This document shows, one piece after another, positions 45,119 through 56,061 of a DNA stretch of 64,000 nt. The notes under the pieces were generated by a model, which saw only the letters and a list, made by a program, of their open reading frames with translations, was not told where the DNA came from and made no database searches. The stretch spans positions 24,399,666 through 24,463,665 of the forward strand of contig OX485807.1 in NCBI GenBank assembly GCA_950295325.1, read 5' to 3'. This DNA comes from Polytrichum commune (taxonomy: Eukaryota; Streptophyta; Polytrichopsida; Polytrichales; Polytrichaceae). A program made the position numbers and the translations under genes. Numbering within the stretch: the first letter of the stretch is position 1; each line of letters opens with the position of its first letter.

Positions 45119-45143
45119 TGCAAACCCTAAACCCTAAACAAAG
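45119..45143. repeat. second telomere-like stretch
   Basis: Two to three CCCTAAA units at the junction between the methyltransferase segment and the protease segment. Confidence 0.7.
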
Positions 45144-45443
45144 TTACACCGTAAGGTAGATAAATGGGCATGGTTCCAAGTTTGAAGCCGTCAATCCCAA
45201 CACATTGGCAAATAGATTGCTAATTATGATAGGTTGAGCCCCTATGTCCATCAAAACTCGTCTTGGTGCAACACGAATAGCAAAACTACATGTCCACAAA
45301 ACGACAAACACCTCAAAATTGTTGGTGAGTTGCACAACCCTTAGAGTGAGGTTTTTTCGTTCACACGCTAGCATGGCGGCAACTTTGAAAAGCATAGCTA
45401 CTCCCGACCTAAAGTGTACCCTTAGAGTAAGAAATGTATGCAT
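45144..45443 (-). pseudogene. gypsy aspartic protease region
   Basis: A 99-codon frame with RVLMDIGAQPIIISNLFANVLGL near its C-terminal part, the pattern of a retropepsin active site (Asp-x-Gly-Ala) followed by the usual hydrophobic strand. The position after the gag zinc knuckles agrees. The upstream part to about 46000 is decayed. Frames here have no other known motif. Confidence 0.65.
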
Positions 45444-46013
45444 CTCATCAAATTCTCATTCTGCAAAGATTTTAATAGCCTTGTTGGCTAGCTTGGATCG
45501 CAATGCTATCAATTCAAGAGAATCTTTATAAACGGCCACCTCTGCCACATTTGAGCCATGCGGAGCAAAGGCAACGACTCTATGCCTTCTAAAATTCCCC
45601 TAGTAATACGGAAAATTCTAGCAAGTTGGAAACATGGGGCCATTAGGTCAAGGCCTGAAAAGATAGGCACTTGGAATACCTTCTAGGCTAAGGTTTGAAC
45701 CTTTCAAGTTGGAATTCCCAATGTGTGAGGAAAAATGAAGAATCCTCCCTAATGAGGATGAAGCCTCAATCATACCAATTGACATAGAAAATCACACTTG
45801 GCCTATAGAGTCAGCTAGCCCCATGTAACGTAGTTGAGGGAGTCGAACCATAACCTTAATTGGGGAAACACCAACATTCCCCGCAATTTATGAACATGTG
45901 GCTACTGCTCCCACCAATTATCTCGAGGCTCCATAGAGGAATGGGTCATAAATGGGTATTGTGAAACAATAACTACTTGCCCCTTCACCTGAAGAAGCAC
46001 GGTGTCCAACAAC
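45444..46013 (-). pseudogene. decayed gag-protease linker of the gypsy element
   Basis: No open frame of note. It lies between the zinc-knuckle part and the protease and is presumably their eroded connection. Confidence 0.4.
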
Positions 46014-46298
46014 TTAGGCTAAAAAAACTACGAGTTTCTTCATTTGCTTATGAACCTTAGCCATTTGAGCTTGGAGCAAGTTATTTTTCCTTGAAGAATC
46101 ACTCGAAGATGACGACGCCTTCAACTTTAGGTAAAACTCAAAGCAATGATCAACATCATGGTTGATTCGATTGCAGTGGGTGCACCCCAATCTTTTCGCT
46201 TTCATTTCTCTTGGGAATTTTTTTTATTATGAGAAGGGTTTTTTGCCTTCTCTTTGCCGTTCTTTGGTTTGGAATTATGACAATTTTTCTTATCGTGG
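46014..46298 (-). pseudogene. gypsy gag zinc knuckle
   Basis: A minus-strand frame with CTHCNRINHDVDHC, a CCHC-type knuckle (Cys-x2-Cys-x4-His-x4-Cys) that binds RNA in gag proteins, followed by a Ser-rich and Gln/Lys helical stretch. Just upstream (46298-46215) is a Lys-rich segment in another frame that continues the gag from beyond A6. Confidence 0.8.
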
Positions 46299-46861
46299 TA
46301 TGAGCCCAAAATGAGTGCTCATATTTGTTTTATGTTTAGAATTTATTTAGAATTGCAATTGGAGTGTTATTAAAACAATCAAAAGTATGAAAAGAGTGAG
46401 GCTTGGTGTGGTTTATGTTTTAGGCCTTAAGCCTATTTTGTGTGGTTAATTAGAAGCTTAGTGATATTAGGGAGTGTTTTGGTTAAGTGAGTAGTGTTTG
46501 ATGAAGCAAGAGGAGGGGTCTTGGATTTAAATGTTTGAATTAGAACATGTCCTTGTTGGTTTAGGGGGTGAAGATTTAGTGGATAGGATAAGGTCCTACT
46601 AAGTAGGAGAAGGTTAAGGGGTTGTGGTCTTGGGTGCCCTCTCCTCCTCTTCCTCTCCTCTCATCATTTCTTCTTCCTCTTCTCTCTCTCTCTTCTCAAG
46701 GAGTTGAGCTCTTAGAGCTTGGAAGAAGCGGAAATTAGGGGAAGACTTATTAGGATTAGTGGAATTAGGTAGGTGCATTAGGGGAAGACTTATTAGGATT
46801 AGTGGAATTAGGAAGATGCATTAGGGGAAGACTTATTAGACTTAGCGGAATTAGGTAGGGG

Positions 46862-47247
46862 ACTGAATTGTTGCTAGTAAGGCTAACTGGCTGGACTGAA
46901 TTGTTGGTGGTGAGGCTAACCTCGGTTGGACTGAATTGTTGCTGGTAAGGCTAACCGATTGGACTGAACTACTGTTGGAGTAAGGCTAACCAGCTGGACT
47001 GAACTACTGCTGGAGTAAGGCTAACCGGCTGGACTAAATTGTTGCTGGTGAGGCTAACCTCGGTTGGACTGAACTACTGCTGGAGTAAGGCTAACCAGCT
47101 GGACTGAATTGTTGCTGGTGAGGCTAACCTCGGCTGGACCGAATTGTTGTGGATGAGGCTAACCTCGACTGGACTGAACTACTGCTGGAGTAAGGCCAAC
47201 CTCGGCTGGACTGAATTGTTGTTGGTTGAGGCTAACATCGGAGGGAC
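46862..47247. repeat. about 37-bp tandem repeat inside A6
   Basis: Ten or so units of CTGGACTGAACTACTGCTGG and AGTAAGGCTAACC, with a variant GAATTGTTGCTGGTGAGG. Confidence 0.9.
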
Positions 47248-47479
47248 TGGTCGAAGGTTACGGGACCGGTTATGAGTTATCCCCGGTTAGGGGAAGAGGC
47301 CATGGATAATAAGGCCACTTATTATGGTGGGTTTAGTTAAGTAGGGAGGAGGGGAAGAAATTAGACTAGGAGTGCAACTCATTAGTAAATTAGCGGGCGA
47401 CATAGGGGGATGAGCTTTTAGTAGGGAGTTGAGAGTTGGTGTGTAGATTAGGGTAGGAAGAAGGGAATAAATGGAGAAT

Positions 47480-47495
47480 AGCATTTTTCAATGCT
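47480..47495 (+). terminator. A6 poly(A)-region hairpin
   Basis: AGCATT / AATGCT arms with a TTTC loop, then GGAATAAATTGG. Confidence 0.68.
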
Positions 47496-47651
47496 TGTAC
47501 TCGTATTATGGAATAAATTGGTGTGCAAGAGTTGATGGGAAATGTGATGGAATTTAGCGACGTGGGGAAGAAGGAGTTAATTGAACATGAATGTGATCCC
47601 CATTCCCTCACCCGGACTAGGACGCTTAAGGGTGGGTGGTTTGGCCTCACA

Positions 47652-47973
47652 CGTGGCCATCCTTCCAATATTTCCAACAATGAATAGTAAAACCAACCTC
47701 TGGCTCAACCAAACTTCCTTGCACATGTGTATATTTTGGCTCGCGTTTTAATTTTGGCTTGGAGTAATATACATCCATTGTTATAACAAGTTTGTTTGTT
47801 TTTTTAACGCAAACAACAATATCAATATGTTCCACAAGTGTAAATGTTTGTAGTATCGTGGGTCTTCGTCCATACTTTGTCAAAATTTTGAGATTGACCA
47901 AATTGTATACTCTCTTCTCATGTTTTGATACAAAGAGGTGGATGAGTTGTTGTTGCATGAATGTGTTTTCCAT
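47652..47973 (-). pseudogene. gypsy gag N-terminal part
   Basis: A 108-codon frame. Its end reads CWKYWKDGH and continues across the A6 insertion into DKKNC, which together have the spacing of a second zinc knuckle with one Cys replaced by Tyr. The upstream part (MENTFMQQQLIHLF) is consistent with a gag capsid region but is not diagnostic. The A6 insertion splits the knuckle itself. Confidence 0.6.
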
Positions 47974-48877
47974 CTCTCGTGCAAACCATGCAAGCGTTGT
48001 ACATATGGTTCCAGGGGTATTATCATTTTCTTTTCAAAAAATTTGGATTTTCTACATCATGTTCCGACAAATGCCTTGTATTCCAATTCGAGATACTAGA
48101 AGAACTCATGTGAAGAATCAAAAGGAAGAGAGGACCCAAGAGCGTCTATTGCAGCTTGTGTGGCTTGGGCCAACTTTGATAAATATACCAATAATATATT
48201 AGGCGATGATGGAATACCATCCAATTTTCTATCAGTTGAACATTAGTCCAATTTTATATCGGGTTTAGTATCCAAGCTATCATCAGCTTGGATAAAAGAT
48301 ATATACTTGATGATACATTCCTTCAATATTTTGACCAATTTGATTCTATGAACCCAATAATCTTCTACTCCAAAAAACTCAATCATATGACGCGCAATCC
48401 ATTCCCCATAATTTTAAAGCATTATATACTCCAAATATTTAGGGAGAAGTTCGCAAGCATACGAATTGTTGAAATTTGGAACCTTTTATTTTCTCTTACG
48501 AGTCCACATCTTAAAGCAAAGTTTTCACTCATTGAATAAAATGTTCATCACCCATATAAAGAACCGATCCCAAACTCCATTCCAGTGATCGTCATTCATA
48601 TCCTCCTAGTTCTAGGCAGTTGAGAAATAGGTCACTTGAGTTGCCCCCAACGATAAGATAAACTAAAAAACCTCATTGGAATCCGCCAAAGGCTCCTCGT
48701 TCTCAACTTCATTGTTGTCGGATTCAACAGGTGAGGGGGAGCGATAATATCACCTTCTTATCATTACCATGTATTAATTTTATCATCTACGCATGTATTT
48801 GCAGATCTCTATCCAAGGTAAAAAGACAACATGTACGAAAACAAGCTCTTGTGGTCTATTGGTGATCAACTCAATTT
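47974..48877. other. upstream part of the gypsy element, eroded
   Basis: Several short frames on both strands and no recognised motif. Possibly the gag start and the leader of the gypsy element. Confidence 0.35.
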
Positions 48878-50852
48878 CACCATGTGAGCCCAAATTGGTG
48901 CCCACATTCTTATTTCAAGTAAAATGACATTCAAACTTTTGAAATTACAAGTAGTCGTATTAACATAGAAGTTGGATAGTACTTAAGTTGTTTGATGTGG
49001 TTATTGTGTTGCTCAAGTTATGGGTTTGCTCTTGAAGAAGAAAAAAAATGGGAAAAAGACCAAAAAGAAGTAGGCATTTTGATTAGATTAGGGATGATGG
49101 TAGGAGAAAGTGAGTTGAGTGAGAGTTAAGTGTTTGATTTAAGTATGAGGGTGTTCGTTTTGGGTAGTCATTAGGTCCTTATAAGGGGGGATACCGTTGT
49201 TCTGAACGGTGGGTAAGGTCCCAGAATTCCGGATCCAGGAAGCAAGGATCCTCGTATGCTCGGGTGATGCTCTCGGGTTCTCTCTCTTCCTTGCTTCTCT
49301 CTGCTAAAGGAGGCCCTGGCCGCATGAAGTGCCGAAACATGCCTCTACACACCAGCAGATGCTGGCCAAATTTCCATGTTTCGGCCGACTGAATTGTTGG
49401 TACACGCCCTCAACCAAGAACAACAGGGTGTAGTTATGAAGAGAATCAGTGCTCGGGAAGCATAGATTCAGTGGAATTGCCGCGGGGTAAGAAGGGGTAA
49501 GCAATGCGAGACTCCCTGGACAGGGGCATATCTTTGTAATGTTGGCCGCAAGGGAATTTTGAATCTTGTGGGTGCGTCTCCCATTGACAGGCGAGTTGAA
49601 CGTGGCACGAAGGGCCTTGGCCACACATTCCTCACACTGAGAGGAAGAGTTGATGTACAGCGGCAACCCTGCTGGGAAGGTGAAAACAAATTTCTGATGT
49701 TGCATTGAGGCCGGGAAGCTGGCGGCTTCCCTCTCATATGCCAAGGTGATTTTGCATCTTGAATGCCGACTGTCTCTCACATTCGGCTTGTTTTAAGCCT
49801 CGTCAATCGTGTGCATTCCATCGCTTCCAGGGTCAGCAGCCCACTCGAAGAAACCTTGAAGCAAAGTGAGAAGGTTGGGATTCAGCAAGCTCCTTGGGCA
49901 CCGAGGTAATGCTCGGGAGCTGAATCACCAGCTCATTGCGTGAATACGGGGGAATGCGGAGAATGCCACAAGTTGTGGCACTCTGTGATTGAGGCAACAT
50001 TGGAGGAAGGGGGCACGAGTGTGGCCAACGGTTGGGGAATCGGTGAGTGAATTCACCAATCTTGGGGTAGGCTCAAGACCGCAATTTGACTGACTGTGAG
50101 ATTGTTCTGTTCAGCAGCATTGACAAAGGACTGTTGGGACTTTGTAGTCGGAGGCCCTGGGCTCCTTGGCCGACTGATCTTGCACACATATGGTGAAAGG
50201 GCAAGGTTAAGCAGGGGATGGCATTCAGTTATGGATGGGACTTGAACACAAAAACTCAACAACAGTCTCAACTGGTCTTCAAACAAACTGGTGATGGGTA
50301 ACTGTGGCCTCGGTTCTGGGCATTGAGCTTGGTTAGGAACCATACCTAGGTCCTAGGTGATCACCTTGGAAACTAAATTAGGAGTGGATTGATGGGGGTT
50401 ACTTAGGGTAGAGTCTACTAGGGACTGATACGGGGAAGGTGTTGGGAGCGTGAACGGAGCATTAATTAGGGATTTGGTGTGTGATTTAGCAAGTAAATGT
50501 TTGAGAGGATTAGGAGCATGGCAAGCCAAATGTATAATTGGTGTTGCCTTAATGCCATTAGGGAATGGTTTGGGTTAGTTAAGCAGCTCATTGTTGTAGT
50601 ATGGAGAATTGCAAGTGGATGTGAGTTCTCAATGGGTGATTGTGCGTGATGATGAATACTAGGAGATAGAGTATTTTTAAATACTCGTCACCTTGTGTTG
50701 TTGGAATAAATGTTAGGTGTTTGAGATTTATATTATTGGGGTGGTGGGTGCCGCGTGCGAATGATTAAGTGAGGTTACTTGAGTATATGTGAGCCATGGG
50801 TTTTCACCCGGACTACGACGCATAAGGGTGGGGGTTTATGGCTGACACACCA
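48878..50852 (+). mobile_element. family-A solo LTR (A7)
   Basis: The LTR is 48883-50847 (1,965 bp, longest of the group), TGTGAGCCCAAATTGG...GGCTGACA, with CACCA at 48878-48882 and 50848-50852. It shares the CGGACTACGACGC...GGCTGACA end with A3 and has no clear tandem array. Minus-strand frames at 49304-49780 and 50053-50343 have no recognised domain. Confidence 0.94.
50670..50685 (+). terminator. A7 poly(A)-region hairpin
   Basis: AGTATT / AATACT arms with a TTTA loop, then GGAATAAATG. Confidence 0.68.
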
Positions 50853-52480
50853 TAATATTTTACAAACATCATACACGGTACAAATGGTTATCGCCTTAAA
50901 TATATGTCAATGGATGAACAAAATGATTTTGCATGTGATTAATCCGAACTCACCGTCACAAAATGTCTAAGTAAATAAATGAGCCTATAATAGACACAAA
51001 TATGAGCAAAATGCCCAAACAGGAGTGTGAGAGGATACCTCACAAAAAACAATTTCAAATCGGATCCCTCTCCCACAAACAAACTTTGTTTATTTTGAAC
51101 AATACACAATAAAGCGGCAATGCCACTAGTTATGTGAAAACGGCAAGTACATATTACATATGTTGCTTAAACAAACATTTCTCCCCACTCACATCTTTCA
51201 ATGAATACCCAAAACTAATCAAACATGTTTTTATAACTCCTAGGACTCCCATGTGAAGCTAAAACACCTCAACCGGATACTTTAGAAGACATTCATTTTA
51301 AACTAGGTCTATATAGAAGAAATACACATAACTCAACAAATTCAGGACCTAACTCTATTCAAATGAAAAATCTAACATCCTCATTACGTTTTTTTCATTA
51401 TTTTACTCCAAAAAACACGTAAAGACCACCTAAATCGGAGACCAGAATCTCCAAAATTTTAAAATATTCCATATGTGCAAAGAATATTCTCTGTATTCTG
51501 CAATTCCACGGAATTTTCCAAAGTTTTTATTTTTGAGGATTATCGTAATAAAATCATAACTAATTGTCACAAGCTCGGAATTGAGCATGATAAGCGGTAA
51601 TATTAGATCTTGAAGTCTTTTGCATTAATAAGAAAATAATTTTAAAAAGGAAAAAAAAGTTGAATCAACTAGATTCAACATATATTTTGAAATGACTAGT
51701 TTTGTATTCAAAATCATGATTTTTGCTCAAGATTTGTAAGGCTTGCAAAACCCAATATACTGCAAATGGAACTCTCCTACATACTAATATGTAGAAGTAT
51801 ACCACAAAATATGAAATCAAATAGGGAAAAAACAAAAAACCCGGAAAACAAAAATATGTTTCTTTTAGAAGTCACTCAATTCTGCTTCAAGGTTGAAACC
51901 TATTCCAAAACAAATCACGTACAATTCTCACTTGCCATACACCTCAAAATTCCTTCAAAATATCTCCCATTATGAAATGATAAGATTCTTATCAAATGAA
52001 TGTGTAATGAGTCTAAGATAAGGTAATGAAGGAGGCATGCCCTCTCTTAATATTCATACACAACTCTATATTCATTCTTATTAGGCGAGCTATTTCTTAC
52101 CCCACACAAGGAGAATTCAAGAGTGTAGCAGTAAATGAAATATGACTTATAAACTTACTCAATGCCAATCCATCATATTTCAAGCAACATTACAACACAA
52201 GTTCTCTTTCTCACACATATAACTACAATATTCGACTTGGCAAGAATGCTAAGTTGAGAGAGCCATTGTGCTTTGAACCCTCCAAGCCCAACCTTAAATG
52301 AGTCCCACGGCAAGGGGGTGGAAACCTTCCAAAAGGTGGCAAGGTCCCAAAAGGAAAAAGTGACTCCGAAACAACCATCTTAACCCACATAACTACCATG
52401 AGGGTTAAACTAACATAAAATTAAACTTAGCCTATAAACTAAGCAACATAACTAATTAGCCTAAAGACGTGGCTCAATAC
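50853..52480. other. unassigned AT-rich sequence
   Basis: No gene recognised. The part after about 52250 is probably the 3' untranslated region of the minus-strand LINE. Confidence 0.4.
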
Positions 52481-52489
52481 TCAACACCA

Positions 52490-53880
52490 CGCCACACGAC
52501 ACCCTGGAACTACATTCTCGAATAGTGATGGAAATCTATTTTAATAAAGTTATATAAAGAACATTCCAACACGAAATGAGCCTCAATTTCAACTACATTA
52601 TATGAGCAAAAATGACATAGTTTAGTATCTCTAAAGTTGGGGATGGTCGTTCATTGTCCAATTTCAATAGCAAGTTTATAATTCAAGGAGCGGTAAGCAA
52701 CAATAATCTTGCATTGTGGTGGAGTCAATTGTTGCTTCAATTACAATTTACATTCATATTTGAGAAAATCCTTAAGCTGAAGGTAATCTACTTTCTTCCT
52801 TAAGAAATGGAAAGAGTTCCACTCTTCAGCAGGATAAATCTCCTTGATATCATCATATGATATTTTTGAAGTGGTTGGGTTGTCATGGGTTTCCCAACGA
52901 GATAGATCCCATGACGTCTTCCAAATGGTTATCAATTTATTCTAGGTGTTAGAACCTTGTTTGGCCAAGTGACAAGAGAGTGAGATTGCTTAATTGACTA
53001 ACCGAGGGGGGATAGGCAGGCAAACCTTTGTTGAAAGCGTATAATTCTACAGAAAGCTCTTCAAATTCGGCCACAAAATATGATGGGTAGTTGAAAAACG
53101 CACTTTGACATGAGACATTATATGCATCTTCATGCCTTTCTCAAAAACCTTCCAATGAGATTTTTCCAAATCGCCTTCCCAAATTTTAGTGTCATGTGTG
53201 AATGTAGGAAGCACTAAAGTCTTGAATAGATGGGATATGAGTTCCTAACATGTGACTCCAACTACTTGTTTTTTTCCCTAAAATGGCCATCAAGGCTTTC
53301 ATAGCTACAATTATTCACCTTTTACTAGATGGCTCAAAATAACCATGTAACTAAAATTCAATCCCAAGGTACGTGTATGCATGGGTGATCTCAATTTGGT
53401 CTTTGTCTAGGTAAAATGCCTCTTGGTTTAATTTCCTTTTGTTGCAGCCAAACATCATGATTTCAGTCTTAGATAAATGACTTAAAGGCTAGAAAAAGTG
53501 CAAAACTCAAATACCTTGTTCAAAAATCTACATAGGCATGCTCATGATTTAGAGAGTAATACATCATCGTCAATAGAAAGAAGAATGGCAACCACTATGT
53601 TAAATAAACATAGAGAAACCCTTTGATTTTGTCCAAATATTTTCGAGTTCATCAATGTACAAGAAAAATAGTGTGGGGTAGAGGTGGCATCCTTGTTTAA
53701 CACCAATGTCAAACATTCTTCAACATGTGTGTCATCATTTATGCAAACTTTTGTAAAGACTATGATGTAAATGGCTTTTACAACATGTTTTACATCACCT
53801 CATTTACCCCTAATCGTTGGAGGCGTTCCCAAAGCTTGTCATGCATGACTTTGTTTTGATATCAACAATTAGAACAAAAA
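52490..53880 (-). pseudogene. 5'-truncated LINE (non-LTR retrotransposon) ORF2
   Basis: Minus-strand pieces run in the right order. DKLWERLQRLG lies near 53830. GVKQGC followed by PTLFFLYIDELE (a reverse-transcriptase block of LINEs) is near 53690. A decayed catalytic box IDDDVLL is near 53560, then KTEIMMFG and YLGIEF near 53360. A zinc-binding LCHFCS...EAHFVLEC end is at about 52615-52560. Many frameshifts and stops interrupt it. The endonuclease part upstream is missing. The right border is close to the TIR element at 53971. Confidence 0.8.
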
Positions 53881-53968
53881 TAGAGACATTGACCTGTAAA
53901 CGTTTCTTGTTGAATTAAAGTACGTATTGTCCTCTCACTCTCACTCTCACTCACTTCCGCCCATCAAC

Positions 53969-54915
53969 TACCGTACATTAAGGGCAGCTTCGGCACATGT
54001 TAGCCGAATAATTAATTAAAGTTCAAAAAGTAGGTTCGGCACCTAAAAGTAGTATATTCATATTTTCAGCAATTTTCTCTTATAATTTTTAAAATTCAGC
54101 CTAAATTCATTTTTAATTTTCCATTTAAGCTTATATCTTGTACATCTCTCTTGCATTGAATGACAAGTAAGATGTGAGTGAAGAGTTGAGAATGCTCTGT
54201 GCTTTATGCAAGTAGAGTGGAGTTGTGTTTAACAATGCATATGGGATATGTAAACTTTGAGGTGAAGCACCAAGTTAGACTTCATTTTTATAACACGCAT
54301 AACTTTTGCATAGAGTCTTCAAATGACATAAAATTTCTTGGAGGTGAAAGATTACTTGATTTCTAAACTTTTCTTAGACCAACAAAATTCCAAAAAAGTT
54401 GATCTTCTATGCACAAATGAGCTCCGAAAAACTGTTATGAACGCATTTTAATTTTTTGATCTTTACACGGCTGCAATGTTTTGTCCATATCTTTTGCATA
54501 AAGACTTATTTTGACACAAAACTTGTTGGAGGTGGAAGAAGGATTGATTTCTCAACTTTTGTTAGTTGGACAAAATTCTATAAAACTTCATCTTCTATGC
54601 TCAATTGGACTCCAAAAATTTGTGTACAACACATTTGAAAAGCCTCACCTAGAGTCTTGCTACTTCTTAACCCATATTCTTTGTGGACTAATGTAAGTGA
54701 GCTTGATTACAAAAGGAGCACCTTCTCTCTTTCAAAATTCACATATGCTTCCACTGTAAGTAAAACTCTAGTGAGAAGTAAAAATTTCTTACTTTTCGGC
54801 AATTTTGAAAATTAATTAATTTTCTATTCGGCAAAAAAATGCCAATAAATTTCCAAAATTTTCGGCATCTATTTTTAGAATTATTTTGTGCCGAACCTGC
54901 CCTTAACGTACGGTA
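53969..54915. mobile_element. TIR element of about 943 bp
   Basis: Inverted ends CCGTACATTAAGGGCAG (53971) and, inverted, CCGTACGTTAAGGGCAG (ending 54913) continue into TTCGGCAC. TA flanks both sides, which would fit Tc1/mariner. Alternatively the element starts at GGGCAG (53982-54902) and is flanked by TTAA as in piggyBac, with the outer symmetry fortuitous. Two copies of a roughly 175-bp repeat (54290-54450, 54465-54635) lie inside. No transposase is present. Confidence 0.65.
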
Positions 54916-55633
54916 AATTATCTTTTCCAAAACAGACCATAAAGCTTGCCAAAGGATTTTTCTAGCTTTATGGTCTTGTAGTTCCCCAGGGAGTGTCTTT
55001 CACCAGATTCGAAGATCATTTGAACGATGTTGATAGTCCTTGAAACCGGGAAACCTTTGTAGCCACCAAATCAAACAACGATGTGATTGGTTTGGAGCAA
55101 AATGATCATTGAGGCTTTGTTGTGAGATTACGCAATAATCTAGTGTTTCTTGTGGCATAAATGGGAGGCTTGAATCGTCGTTTTCTTCAAAAGGGCTTCC
55201 AATATAACATTGGGTCACTTTTGAGTAGAAGATGTGGATCCATTCATTTGCGCTCCATATAAGAGCACTTCCTATGTTGGATCATAATATGGTACTTTTT
55301 GAAAGCCATTATGGAAGTATTGTCCAAGTGACTAGAGTTTAACACCGTATGTAAGTTTCGCCGGGCCTCTCGACAATCGCTATCCGACCATGTGTTGGAC
55401 GACCCACTGTGTTTTTTGCCACCTAGTTTTTTTTTAAGAGAAGACGGGTTGAGCTACGCATAGTATCAAGTGTAACTACGCTTCAATGTGGTCGTCTCAT
55501 GAGGTGTAGGTTGCGCCTTGCACATAGGTGAGCTCATGTTTGATATTTAGAACATATTGGTTTGCACTCTTAAACTCGGGACGGGAAACTTGACCTTGAC
55601 TACACAGGGCTGGAAGCCTCAATCCTACACTAT
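54916..55633. other. unassigned, with one minus-strand frame
   Basis: The frame 55218-55000 (72 codons) contains HRCLIWWLQRFPGFKDYQ and seems to continue on either side with stops. It may be decayed coding DNA but no family is recognised. Confidence 0.35.
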
Positions 55634-55879
55634 TACTCCCTCCATTTTAGAATAAAACCGCGTTGATGTGCGTCGACGCCGTCAAGTCCAAATATCAATT
55701 GTTAAACATGTGTTAACTGTTATTTGACTTAGTAGTTCATCAAAAACAACTTTTACATTGTTTCTAGCAACATTCCAGTTCGTTTGGCCAAGTTTGAGAG
55801 AAACTTCACCAAATGTAACTTTTATTTCATAACGCAATATATATCCAAATGTAACTTTTATTCTGAAACGGAGGGAGTA
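55634..55879. mobile_element. Stowaway-type MITE
   Basis: Ends CTCCCTCCATTTTAGAATAAAA and, inverted, CTCCCTCCGTTTCAGAATAAAA (55636-55877), flanked by TA. CTCCCTCCGTTTC-like ends with TA duplication are the hallmark of plant Stowaway/mariner MITEs. Confidence 0.92.
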
Positions 55880-56061
55880 CTTGTCTTGAAGAAGAGAAGG
55901 CATCGATCAATCTAGATTGGAAATTGAAATGAAGACCCATAGAGGACCCATCTCTACCTTCCAATGCGACAACCAGTTGTTGGCCACACATCATCGATAA
56001 CTTAAAAGCAATTCCATGACGCCCACATCGTCCATTTGTTGGAACGAAGACCCGGGTAGAG

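Larger units (their letters stand above)
46294..47656 (+). mobile_element. family-A solo LTR (A6), inside the gypsy gag
   Basis: The LTR is 46299-47651, TATGAGCCCAAAATGAG...GGCCTCACA, with CGTGG at 46294-46298 and 47652-47656. It is the closest relative of A5 at both ends but carries a different tandem repeat. Confidence 0.95.
42360..48300 (-). mobile_element. decayed Ty3/gypsy retroelement with methyltransferase and PHD finger
   Basis: Minus-strand pieces lie in collinear order: gag-like region (47973-47652), zinc knuckles (around 46200), protease (45443-45144), cytosine-C5 methyltransferase motif I (44910-44752), integrase (44664-44147) and a PHD finger (42470-42365). Two family-A LTRs (A6 and A5) split it, with clean duplications CGTGG and GTTGG. 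The reverse transcriptase and RNase H are missing between methyltransferase and integrase. Its own LTRs are not identified. It is full of stops and plainly inactive. Confidence 0.78.
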
